Positions 34,671-43,354 of a stretch of DNA of 62,121 bases are shown piece by piece (the first letter of the stretch is position 1; each line of letters opens with the position of its first letter). The notes under the pieces were generated by a model. The model had not been told where the DNA came from, did not search any database, and saw only the letters and a list, made by a program, of their open reading frames with translations. A program made the position numbers and the translations under genes. Origin of the DNA: an uncultured Paracoccaceae bacterium (GTDB lineage: Bacteria > Pseudomonadota > Alphaproteobacteria > Rhodobacterales > Rhodobacteraceae); assembly GCA_905182355.1 (NCBI GenBank), contig CAJJBH010000028.1:1-62121 (forward strand), read 5' to 3'.

Positions 34671-36308
34671 TTAATTCCCGCCACTTGTCATTTTGCGAGT
34701 TGCGATTACACTTTCAAGCCAACCCAGCTTCATTTCCGGAACCGAGGACAGCAATAGATCGGTGTAATCGTCAAAGGGCGGGGACAGGACGTCTGTTTTG
34801 CCGCCGTAACGGGCAACTTCGCCCTGATACATCACCGCAATACTGTCCGCGATGGCACGTACGGTTGCAATGTCGTGGGTGATGAACAGATACGCCACAT
34901 CTTCGATCTTTTGCAGATCTAGCAGCAGCTTCAAAATACCGTCGGCGACAAGTGGATCAAGGGCTGATGTGACCTCATCGCAGATGATCAGCTTGGGCTT
35001 GGCTGCCAATGCGCGCGCGATGCAAACACGTTGCTTTTGACCACCAGACAGCTCGGCAGGGTAGCGGTCAATAAACCCGTCACCCATTTCAATCTCGTCC
35101 AGCAGCTCTTTGACCCGCTTTTGCTTTTCTGCCCCTTTAAGGCCAAAGTAAAACTCGATTGGTCGACCGATGATCGTACCCACGGTTTGGCGGGGGTTCA
35201 TGGCCGTGTCAGCCATTTGATAGATCATCTGCAATTCACGTAGGTCATCACCGCTGCGGCTGGCAAGGTCTGGCGAAAGGTCACGTCCAGCAAAATGCAC
35301 GTGGCCCTCTTTGGCAGGCAGTAATCCTGTGATTACACGGGCCAAGGTTGATTTTCCTGAACCAGATTCACCAACGACAGCAAGTGTTTGGCCCTCATGC
35401 AGTTCTACATTGATGTTCTTTAGAACGTCAAATTTGGTTCCACGATAACGGGCTGTTATGTTCTCAACCCGCAACAATGGTTCGCCTTCTGGTTTCTTCT
35501 CAACGTGGTTGATCGAGCGAACAGACACCAACGCTTTGGTGTATTCTTCTTTAGGTTGGTTGATGATTTGATCCGCGGTGCCGTATTCGACCATTTCACC
35601 CTGACGTAGCACCATGATGTGATCAGACACCTGTGCCACGACCGCCAGGTCGTGCGTGATGTAGAGGGCAGCAACACCTGTATCGCGGATCGCTTCTTTG
35701 ATCGCTTTTAGGACGTCGATTTGGGTTGTTACGTCCAAAGCCGTTGTCGGTTCATCAAAGACAACCAAATCGGGTTCGGGGCATAGAGCCAGCACAGTCA
35801 TACAGCGTTGCAATTGCCCGCCTGATACTTGGTGGGGAAAGCGATTGCCGATGGTTTCTGGTTCTGGAAGGTCCAGCTTGCGGAACAGATCAATTGCCCG
35901 TGCCTCTGCATCGGCTTTCGAAAACTTACCTTGCGAAACAGCAGCTTCGATCACCTGTTCCATGATCTTTTTGGCAGGATTGAACGATGCCGCGGCCGAT
36001 TGGGATACATAAGTGACTTCAGCCCCGCGCAGTTTGCGAATATCGCTTCTGCTGGATTGCAATACATCGCGCCCGTTTACGAACACCTCGCCACCCGTCA
36101 GCTTTACCCCACCACGGCCATAGGCCATCGCGGCCAAACCAATGGTGGATTTGCCTGCGCCGGATTCTCCGATCAGGCCCAGCACTTTGCCAGCTTCAAC
36201 TTCGAAATCAACGCCATGCACGATTTCGATGTCATGTGGTTTGGCATCTGGTGGATAGATCGTGGCCCCAATTTTTAGGCCACGTACGGAAAGAAGTGGA
36301 GTGCTCAT
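34671..36308 (-). CDS. Peptide-type ABC transporter, fused double ATPase (DppD-DppF type)
   Basis: A 545-residue protein with two complete ABC ATPase domains in tandem. First half: Walker A GLIGESGAGKSTIG, signature VSGGQLQRC, Walker B VVFDEPTTALD. Second half: VGESGSGKSTLAR, LSGGQKQRVCIARAL, IICDEVTSALD. The fusion replaces the usual separate DppD and DppF. The second Walker B has V in place of the common P after the Glu, still acceptable. It powers uptake through the two permeases upstream and overlaps the stop of the DppC-like gene by one base. Confidence 0.94.
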   Translation of the reverse strand: MSTPLLSVRGLKIGATIYPPDAKPHDIEIVHGVDFEVEAGKVLGLIGESGAGKSTIGLAAMAYGRGGVKLTGGEVFVNGRDVLQSSRSDIRKLRGAEVTYVSQSAAASFNPAKKIMEQVIEAAVSQGKFSKADAEARAIDLFRKLDLPEPETIGNRFPHQVSGGQLQRCMTVLALCPEPDLVVFDEPTTALDVTTQIDVLKAIKEAIRDTGVAALYITHDLAVVAQVSDHIMVLRQGEMVEYGTADQIINQPKEEYTKALVSVRSINHVEKKPEGEPLLRVENITARYRGTKFDVLKNINVELHEGQTLAVVGESGSGKSTLARVITGLLPAKEGHVHFAGRDLSPDLASRSGDDLRELQMIYQMADTAMNPRQTVGTIIGRPIEFYFGLKGAEKQKRVKELLDEIEMGDGFIDRYPAELSGGQKQRVCIARALAAKPKLIICDEVTSALDPLVADGILKLLLDLQKIEDVAYLFITHDIATVRAIADSIAVMYQGEVARYGGKTDVLSPPFDDYTDLLLSSVPEMKLGWLESVIATRKMTSGGN

Positions 36309-37162
36309 TAGCCGCGTCCCCCTTTAAGTGAGGTTGTACGGTTCAGCACCCAGTCAGCAACCAAGTTGACCGAAATGGCCAGTGTTGCAATCGCAGCTGC
36401 GGGATAAAGTGCTGCGCCGATACCAAAGTTGATGCCGTCTTTGTTTTCTTTCACGATTCCGCCCCAATCCGCCAGCGGTGGCTGAACGCCAATACCAAGG
36501 AAGGATAGGGTTGAGATGAAGAGAACCATAAAGATAAAGCGTAGGCCCATTTCTGCCACCAAAGGTGACAACGCGTTGGGTAAAATTTCACGCAGGATGA
36601 TCCAGATGGTTTTTTCACCACGCAGACGTGCCGCTTCGACATACTCCATCACTGAAATGTCTACGGCAACCGCTCGTGCAAGTCGGAACACCCGTGTTGA
36701 ATCCAGCAAACCCATCAAGACGATCAAGGTTAGAACCGTCACATCAATTGCGGAAAGTATAACAAGCGCAAGGATCAACGATGGGATGGACATCACCAAA
36801 TCAATGAAACGTGACAGTGCTTGGTCAATCCATCCACCCGATACGGCTGCGATAAATCCAAGGACGGACCCCGTTGTAAAGCTTAGGATGGTGCCCGCCG
36901 TTGCGATGAAGATTGTGGTCTGCCCGCCGTAGATAATTCGCGTCAATAGATCGCGTCCAATCTGGTCGGTGCCCAACCAATAGTTGGCTTCCATTGTGCC
37001 TTCAGGAGCTGTGCCAAGCAAGAAGCCTAGGCGTGAGGGTTCCCAAACTTCACCAACAGTTTCGGCCATGCCGTACGGTGCGACCCACGAGGCGAAGATG
37101 GCGCAGAAGAAATATATGCCTGTTATGGACAGGCCTATGATTGCAGAAAGCGGTATACGCAT
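36308..37162 (-). CDS. ABC transporter permease (DppC type)
   Basis: A 284-residue inner-membrane permease with an N-terminal helix, a periplasmic loop and the five-helix transport core. The EAA-loop that contacts the ATPase is visible at EYVEAARLRGEKTIWIILRE followed by ILPNALSPL. The start at 37162 (MRIPLSA) has GGGGAC upstream; the frame stays open to 37249 but the extra N terminus is not family-like. Confidence 0.92.
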   Translation of the reverse strand: MRIPLSAIIGLSITGIYFFCAIFASWVAPYGMAETVGEVWEPSRLGFLLGTAPEGTMEANYWLGTDQIGRDLLTRIIYGGQTTIFIATAGTILSFTTGSVLGFIAAVSGGWIDQALSRFIDLVMSIPSLILALVILSAIDVTVLTLIVLMGLLDSTRVFRLARAVAVDISVMEYVEAARLRGEKTIWIILREILPNALSPLVAEMGLRFIFMVLFISTLSFLGIGVQPPLADWGGIVKENKDGINFGIGAALYPAAAIATLAISVNLVADWVLNRTTSLKGGRG

Positions 37163-37283
37163 CAGAAAGTCCCCGCATGGGTATTTAAGGGCGCAAGCAA
37201 AGCTGCGCGAAGATATGAAGAGGCTGCAAGCAACGCATTCGCATGGCAAAGGCGCTGACCTGACTTAGATGTGTAAAGTTCAC

Positions 37284-38240
37284 TCATTTTGGATGCCGAA
37301 GGCGAGGGTTCGACAAGATTGAAACGATATCTGCGACCATGTTCAAAATAATGTAGATGGCTGAAAATATAACACCTGATGTTAACACAACAGGCACATC
37401 ACGTTTCACAACAGCATCCACCAAGTATTGACCCATGCCAGGGTAGGCGAATACGGCTTCGACCACGACTACACCTACAACAAGGTAGGCTAGGTTGATC
37501 ATAACCACGTTCACAATTGGTGCGATCGCATTTGGGAAAGCGTGTTTGCGGATAACTTCAAAGGTCGACAGGCCCTTAAGTTCGGCTGTTTCGATATAGG
37601 CCGATTGCATCACATTCAGGATCGCAGCACGTGTCATACGCATCATATGCGCCAGAACAACCATCGTTAGAACGGCGATAGGCAGCGATATGGAATGTAG
37701 TTTTTCCAAAAGTGGCATGCCGGGGGGGATGTTGGCGAAGGACGGTGCCCAACCAAGGGTCACAGAAAAGATAAAGATCAGAATATAAGCCAGCATGAAC
37801 TCCGGCAACGAAATTGAAGCCAATGTGACTCCAGAAATCAGCTTGTCCGGCCAGCGGTTCAAGTAACGTACAGCAAGCAATCCAAGTAGGATTGCGAAGG
37901 GTACGGAAATAAGTGCAGCCCAAAATGCAAGGAACAGCGTGGCAGACATGCGTTTGCCGATTTGTTCACCAATTGGCAGTTTGTTGGATAGGGCGTTGCC
38001 CATATCGCCGGTCATCATACCACCAACCCATTCGGTATATCGGGTCAGGGCGGGGCGGTTCAGGCCCATCTCTTCGCGCAGGTTCGCGAGGTTCTCAGGT
38101 GTGGCTGTCTGGCCCAATTGGGCTTGCGCGGCATCACCAGGCAGAATTTCGGTTAGGCCAAAGATAAGCGCTGAGGCAGCGAAGAGCAGAAGTATGCCCA
38201 GCGCTAAGCGCTGAGCAACCAATTTAAGGATGGGGTGCAT
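37284..38240 (-). CDS. ABC transporter permease (DppB type)
   Basis: A 318-residue permease with the usual DppB start (one helix and ILPGDAAQAQLG periplasmic region) and EAA-loop YIETAELKGLSTFEVIRKHA-FPNAIAPIV. It follows the substrate-binding protein by 8 bases and precedes the DppC-type gene, the standard order for a peptide/nickel class transporter. Confidence 0.93.
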   Translation of the reverse strand: MHPILKLVAQRLALGILLLFAASALIFGLTEILPGDAAQAQLGQTATPENLANLREEMGLNRPALTRYTEWVGGMMTGDMGNALSNKLPIGEQIGKRMSATLFLAFWAALISVPFAILLGLLAVRYLNRWPDKLISGVTLASISLPEFMLAYILIFIFSVTLGWAPSFANIPPGMPLLEKLHSISLPIAVLTMVVLAHMMRMTRAAILNVMQSAYIETAELKGLSTFEVIRKHAFPNAIAPIVNVVMINLAYLVVGVVVVEAVFAYPGMGQYLVDAVVKRDVPVVLTSGVIFSAIYIILNMVADIVSILSNPRLRHPK

Positions 38241-38248
38241 AATCTAAC

Positions 38249-39835
38249 TTATGCTTTCCATGTTTTAGCAAATGAATGCCAGTACATTTGTGGGCCCGAT
38301 GGATTGGTTTCCCAGCCCTGAATTTCGGATGAAACTCCATCAACAAAGTCGTTGAACATTGGCACCATGACGCCGCCTTCTTCGTTCAACATACGACCCA
38401 TTTTGGAATAGATCTCTTTACGTTTGCCTTCGTCCAATTCAGCACGTGCTTCAAGAAGCATTGCGTCAAATTCAGGACGTTTCCAACGGGTATCGTTCCA
38501 GTCTGCTGTGGACAGATACGCTGTGGAATACATCTGGTCTTGAACCGGACGACCACCCCAATAAGATGCACAATATGGCTGAACGTTCCATACTTCTGAC
38601 CAGTAACCATCGTTTGGTTCACGCTTGATTTCCAATGGGATACCTGCCGCTTGGCACGACTGTTGGAACAACGCTGCTGCATCAACCGCACCCGGAAATG
38701 CACCATCTGCGGTACGCAAGATGATTGGTGATCCGTCATGGCCAGACGCTTTGTAGTGCATGGCCGCTTTTTCCAAGTCGAATGTCCGCTGTGGGATCGC
38801 TTTGTCAAACAACGGATAGGATTCGTTGATTGGCATGTCGTTCCCAACAGAGCCAAAGCCTTGTAGGATTTTGTCGACCATTTCCTGACGGTTCATTGCA
38901 TGCTTAAGGGCAAGACGCAGTTCGTTGTTGTCAAACGGCGCTGTGTCCACGTGTGCGATGAAGACGTAGTGACCGCGACCAGAAGTGGTTTTTACTTCGA
39001 TGTTTGGCGCACGGCCCAACAGCTTGGCGATCTTTGGCTCAACACGGTTGATTGAATCAACCTGACCTGATTGCAAAGCAGCCGTACGGGCAGTTGCATC
39101 GTTCAAAATGATCAACTCAACATCATCATAATGGCCCATTTCGTCAGCGGCCCAGTGGTTCGGGTTCTTCTTGAACGTCATGCGCACACCAGGCTCATCT
39201 GTCTCAAGCGTATACAGACCTGTGCCGATTGCTGCTGTTGGATCATCAAAACCGCCGTTTGGCTGAATGATCAAGTGGTAGTCTGCCATCAAGTATGGAA
39301 GGTCAGCGTTGCCAATCGCGAGGGTCAATTCAAACACATCGCCATCTGTGCGCATCGATTCGATGCTTTTCATGATGCCAAGTGCACCCGATTTTGAGTC
39401 GTCATTCGAGTGACGCTTCATCGTTGCAAGAACGTCGTCGGCAGTTACGGCTGCACCATTGGAGAATGTGATACCTTGACGTACTTTAAAGCGCCAAGTT
39501 TTCGCATCGGCTGAGCCTTCCCAGCTTTCTGCAACTTTAGCATCAAGGCCGGCTGCAGTCGGATACACAAGCGTCTCACCCCAGATGTAACCACCCGCAA
39601 GTGGCGCGTCAGAAGCCCACGTAGCTGGGTCTTGGGAGTTTGTTGACTCGCCACCACCGACACCCAATTTGAACGTGCCGCCTTTGACAGCACCAGCTGC
39701 ATAGGCCGCGTCTGCTAGCATTGTTGAAGCGACAGCAGCTGTCACACCCAATGCGGCGGCTTTGCCCATGAATTCGCGGCGTGTCATTGTGCCGTTGTTT
39801 ACTTTTGTAGACAGAAGTTTGAGTTTATTACTCAT
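38249..39835 (-). CDS. ABC transporter substrate-binding protein (peptide/opine class, SBP family 5)
   Basis: A 528-residue periplasmic receptor. The N terminus has a twin-arginine signal (TRREFMGKAAALGVTAAV, cut near AYAAG). The mature protein follows the family 5 pattern: GGTFKLGVGG, SWEGSADAKTWRFKVRQGIT with FSNGAAVTADDV, and LRLALKHAMNRQEMVDKILQ. Ligands of this family are oligopeptides, opines or similar compounds; the CocE-type hydrolase gene next door supports a peptide- or ester-like ligand. Confidence 0.93.
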   Translation of the reverse strand: MSNKLKLLSTKVNNGTMTRREFMGKAAALGVTAAVASTMLADAAYAAGAVKGGTFKLGVGGGESTNSQDPATWASDAPLAGGYIWGETLVYPTAAGLDAKVAESWEGSADAKTWRFKVRQGITFSNGAAVTADDVLATMKRHSNDDSKSGALGIMKSIESMRTDGDVFELTLAIGNADLPYLMADYHLIIQPNGGFDDPTAAIGTGLYTLETDEPGVRMTFKKNPNHWAADEMGHYDDVELIILNDATARTAALQSGQVDSINRVEPKIAKLLGRAPNIEVKTTSGRGHYVFIAHVDTAPFDNNELRLALKHAMNRQEMVDKILQGFGSVGNDMPINESYPLFDKAIPQRTFDLEKAAMHYKASGHDGSPIILRTADGAFPGAVDAAALFQQSCQAAGIPLEIKREPNDGYWSEVWNVQPYCASYWGGRPVQDQMYSTAYLSTADWNDTRWKRPEFDAMLLEARAELDEGKRKEIYSKMGRMLNEEGGVMVPMFNDFVDGVSSEIQGWETNPSGPQMYWHSFAKTWKA

Positions 39836-39927
39836 TTAGTGATCTCCCACTTGGTTAACTTGTCGCACTTATTGTGCGTTTTTCTTACTTGGTGTGCCTA
39901 AGGTTTGCGCATTATCCGCCTGCTCGC

Positions 39928-39943
39928 AAGGGGTAATCCCCTT
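39928..39943. promoter_or_regulatory. Small palindrome between the CocE hydrolase and SBP genes
   Basis: AAGGGG-TAAT-CCCCTT forms a 6-bp stem with a 4-base loop, 18 bases beyond the hydrolase stop and about 90 bases before the receptor start on the leftward transcript. Nearby at about 39866-39880, CGCAC-TTATT-GTGCG forms another 5-bp stem. They may act as an attenuator or stabilising structures; no T tract follows in the leftward direction. Confidence 0.35.
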
Positions 39944-39960
39944 TTGATGGTATGGATGCA

Positions 39961-41955
39961 TTAGATGCCATTACGTAAAATTTTGTCCGAGACATCTCTT
40001 TTGTATATGCTGTGCTCATTTTCAAAGGCTTCAATTTTCGCCGTCAGGTAGAAGTGATCGGAATCCGACCACATCTCACAACTGGCTTCTGTGCGCAGTT
40101 TTATGTCGTCCCGTTCGATCTCATCAGACCAATGGCATGTTCCGCGAGCGGACAACGGGTCGTTGGGGTGGATTTGCCAGTGTTCACGGGCAATCGATCC
40201 ATTAATTAGTCCGTGCTCTACGTCGCTGACTTTGCCGAAATCATCCACAATATGCAGATGTACGATGCCAGTGTTTAGATCGGTTTCTTGGCGGCGGCTA
40301 TTCCGGCCTTCACGGATTGTTTCGGTCTGCCAAGGGTCCGCCGCTTCGGGTGGGGGGAAGGAAACAATATGCCCGGCAACCTCATTCACCAACGGAATTT
40401 CCAAGTTACCTTCTTGAATGTTTAAACTTGTTGCTTGGGGAGAGGGCCAAAGCAGCGGCCAATAGCTGTTTGATATTGAGATACGCAAACGGTGGCCCGC
40501 AGGAACGGTATAGGCGCATTGATCAAGCTTAAGAGCTGCAGTGACCGCCTCATTCACAGGGAGTAGATCGCTTACTTCATGCCCGTCCCTATGACACAGG
40601 TTCAGCACACCGTATGTGATCCGTGTGCTGGCCCCGTCAGGATGGATATGGTTTAGGCGCACGGCAATTTGTGCGGTCGGCCGGTCGCTGCTAAGCGTCA
40701 ATGTGATCTTTGGTGCCCCCGTAATCTGCATATCAGCAGACAATGCGTCACTGTCCCATGTGGCAGATAAAGCATCGTCGCGCCGCTGATCCCCCGGCAT
40801 TTCTGGCCCAAGCCAAATGGCGCAATATTCACCAGAATCTGCCCCGCAATCTTGGGGTGATGAAACATTTACATCCAGCGGTCCGCGCTGATCCTGCAGC
40901 CCATCATTGTTCAAAAAATATTCAACCAAAGGACGGCCTTGTTGTCCGGCACGTTCAGGGGTTTGCGCAATCCAGCGTCCCGCCCGTTCCGTATACCATG
41001 TTTGGGGGCGCACTCCGTCCATCTGGTAAAGGCGTAAATCGGGATCATCCTCGACCCCAGTTTCAATGCCTTTCAGCCATTTGTCCCACCACCGCAGGGC
41101 TTCTTGCAAAAAACCAATGCGTGGCTCTGGCACCGCGAAATGAGGGTACTTGTGGACCCAAGGGCCCATGATCCCTTTGGACCCTTCGATATTCTCGACA
41201 ATATTGGATGCTGTGTTCTTGTACCCATCTCCCCAGCCACCAACGACCAATACTTTGGCTTTGATCGCACCGAAATCTTCACAGACAGAACCGTGCTTCC
41301 AGTACTCATCACGGGATTGATGGCGCAGCCATGTTGTTGGTAAAAACGGCTCATTCTCTAGCCGATCAAGCCACATTTCGCGCCAGTTCTTACGCAAGGC
41401 AGGATCAGGTGCACGACTGGAATAGGACCACATGGTGGCACCCCAACCAAGGTTTTCGTTCAAAAGACATCCACCTTTGTAGTGAATATCATCGGCGTAA
41501 CGATCAACAGTGGTACACAGGGTAATAATGGCCTTCAACTCTGGAGGGGTCATTGCCGCGACTTGCAGGGAATTGAACCCGCCCCAGCTGATCCCCATCA
41601 TGCCGACGCTGCCGTTACACCATGGTTGGGCTGCTAGGTATTGAATAACCTCGACCGCGTCATCCAGTTCCTGTTGGGAATACTCATCTTCCATCAAGCC
41701 ATAGCTGTCACCATTGCCACGCATGTCGACGCGGGCGCAGGCGTATCCGCGCTGGGCAAAGTAGGGATGGGTCAGCGCATCGCGCGCTGTTGTCCCATCG
41801 CGCTTGCGGTATGGCAGGAATTCCAGAATGGCAGGGACAGGTTTGTCCGCCGCATCAACAGGTTTCCAAAGGCGGGTTGAAAGTCGGGTGCTGTCTGAAA
41901 GGGTAATGCCGTAATCGGCGTCTTCAGATATTTCGCGCAGGCTATTTTGTGTCAT
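39961..41955 (-). CDS. CocE/NonD-family alpha/beta hydrolase (X-Pro dipeptidyl-peptidase-like)
   Basis: A 664-residue hydrolase. The N-terminal alpha/beta domain has FLPYRKRDGT, ACARVDMRGNGDSYG and the nucleophile elbow GMMGISWGGFNS (Ser). The acid and His residues should lie in ESDPDLR/GPWVHKYPHF; PWVHKYPHF is clearly the His segment. The C-terminal jelly-roll includes ADMQITGAPKITLTLSSDRP. The family includes cocaine esterase, glutaryl-7-ACA acylases and X-Pro dipeptidyl peptidases. No signal peptide is seen, so it should act in the cytoplasm on what the adjacent transporter imports. Confidence 0.9.
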   Translation of the reverse strand: MTQNSLREISEDADYGITLSDSTRLSTRLWKPVDAADKPVPAILEFLPYRKRDGTTARDALTHPYFAQRGYACARVDMRGNGDSYGLMEDEYSQQELDDAVEVIQYLAAQPWCNGSVGMMGISWGGFNSLQVAAMTPPELKAIITLCTTVDRYADDIHYKGGCLLNENLGWGATMWSYSSRAPDPALRKNWREMWLDRLENEPFLPTTWLRHQSRDEYWKHGSVCEDFGAIKAKVLVVGGWGDGYKNTASNIVENIEGSKGIMGPWVHKYPHFAVPEPRIGFLQEALRWWDKWLKGIETGVEDDPDLRLYQMDGVRPQTWYTERAGRWIAQTPERAGQQGRPLVEYFLNNDGLQDQRGPLDVNVSSPQDCGADSGEYCAIWLGPEMPGDQRRDDALSATWDSDALSADMQITGAPKITLTLSSDRPTAQIAVRLNHIHPDGASTRITYGVLNLCHRDGHEVSDLLPVNEAVTAALKLDQCAYTVPAGHRLRISISNSYWPLLWPSPQATSLNIQEGNLEIPLVNEVAGHIVSFPPPEAADPWQTETIREGRNSRRQETDLNTGIVHLHIVDDFGKVSDVEHGLINGSIAREHWQIHPNDPLSARGTCHWSDEIERDDIKLRTEASCEMWSDSDHFYLTAKIEAFENEHSIYKRDVSDKILRNGI

Positions 41956-41996
41956 GTGGCAACGGTGGTTTGGCGCCTAGATTTTGTCAAGTTGAA

Positions 41997-43103
41997 CTAT
42001 GGTGCCCAACACTCTGCAATTATCAAATCCATCACATTCGTGCCTGTTGGACCCGTGCGAAACAGCGCTCCTTTTGCATCAAGCCAAGGTGCTGCATCTG
42101 CTCGTTCTAACGCAATAGCACCGCTGATGTCCCATGTATCGCCATCGACGATGGCCCCAGCCGCATCTGTGGGCCCATCCGTACCATCCGTTCCTGCCAC
42201 AAGAACGCGGATACCTTTTGTGCCTGCAATTTCACGGGCGATTATCAGGGCCAGCGCCATATTGCGCCCGCCTTGCCCAGGGTTGGATGGTAGGACGACA
42301 GTTGGTTCGCCGCCCAGTATGTGAATGCCGTTTTGCGACGCCCGTAAACGCGCCGCGATATTTGGGGCAAGGATGTTTATGTCGTCATAAAGGGTTTCTG
42401 AATTTGTCAGCGGTGGTTGATCAAGGGCTGACGCTGCGGCCTGCCGGGCGATTTGGTTGCTCGCCACGATGTGAGAAGTGAACGCAAAAGAATGCGCTTC
42501 AGGTGCTGCACCAATACCAGACCCAATAATCCCTAAACTATCGCCCTCGACGTCCGAGATCGCTAATGTCGTGACCTTTGCACCTTTGAAGCCAGCCAGC
42601 AGTTTGCCCCCTTTAATTAGGGACACTTCTTTGCGCAGTGCGTTCATCGCGTGAATGTCTTGGCCTGACGCAAGTAACGCTTGGGTTTTGGTCACAAGGT
42701 CTTCAATCGACATGTGGTCAGGCAAGACTTCTGCTAAGGATGACGCTCCACCCGAAACAAGGAACAGAAGGTGTGACCCCACTGGGCATTTTTTAACGGC
42801 CTGAATTAGGGCGTGCCCTGCTGTTAGGCTTGCCTGGTCCGGAACCGGGTGGGCAGCTTCAATGACGGTGGCGTGTGATGGGGCGTCGTCGATATGCCCA
42901 TGTTTCGTTACTATTGTAGCGGGAACTGCCCCAAAGTGGGCATGAGCAGCCGCAGCCATTGATGCCGCTGCTTTGCCTACTGAAATCACACGGTCGGGGG
43001 GGGTAATTTTATGGGTGGTTATGGCGGTTGAAACACTCGCTTTGCCCTGAACCGCGTTCACTCCTGCCCACCAAATGGCCTTTATGTCAGTTGATGGTGT
43101 CAT
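41997..43103 (-). CDS. ttuD: Glycerate 2-kinase / hydroxypyruvate reductase-annotated MOFRL protein
   Basis: A 368-residue protein of the GckA/TtuD family (DUF4147 plus MOFRL). Visible motifs are VISVGKAAASMA, VSGGASSL, the long helix EVSLIKGGKLL, ILGGEPTVVL with GQGGRNMALAL and the C-terminal VLVAGTDGTDGPTDAAGAI and GPTGTNVMDLI. Members phosphorylate D-glycerate to 2-phosphoglycerate; older annotations call them hydroxypyruvate reductases. The start at 43103 is an ATG; the frame opens earlier at TTG 43136. It may share a transcript with the CocE hydrolase gene 41 bases downstream. Confidence 0.9.
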   Translation of the reverse strand: MTPSTDIKAIWWAGVNAVQGKASVSTAITTHKITPPDRVISVGKAAASMAAAAHAHFGAVPATIVTKHGHIDDAPSHATVIEAAHPVPDQASLTAGHALIQAVKKCPVGSHLLFLVSGGASSLAEVLPDHMSIEDLVTKTQALLASGQDIHAMNALRKEVSLIKGGKLLAGFKGAKVTTLAISDVEGDSLGIIGSGIGAAPEAHSFAFTSHIVASNQIARQAAASALDQPPLTNSETLYDDINILAPNIAARLRASQNGIHILGGEPTVVLPSNPGQGGRNMALALIIAREIAGTKGIRVLVAGTDGTDGPTDAAGAIVDGDTWDISGAIALERADAAPWLDAKGALFRTGPTGTNVMDLIIAECWAP

Positions 43104-43354
43104 TTTGTGAACACTTTCTTTGATATGCGGCGTCAATAAAACAACCTGAACGGCAGAGTTTTGACCATTATATCTGCCTATGCACTGCCTAAATAGCGGT
43201 TATTGCCGAAAAATAGACTATCCCTTGATTCGGTCTTAAGCTATGTTGTTTTCACAAAGTGTGAGCAGAGCGGCATAAAAAAACAGCGCCTGCTTAGTTA
43301 ACAATTAAAAGAGACCCCCGCGTAGACAGCGGCTCGAGGTAGATTGGTGGTGTT

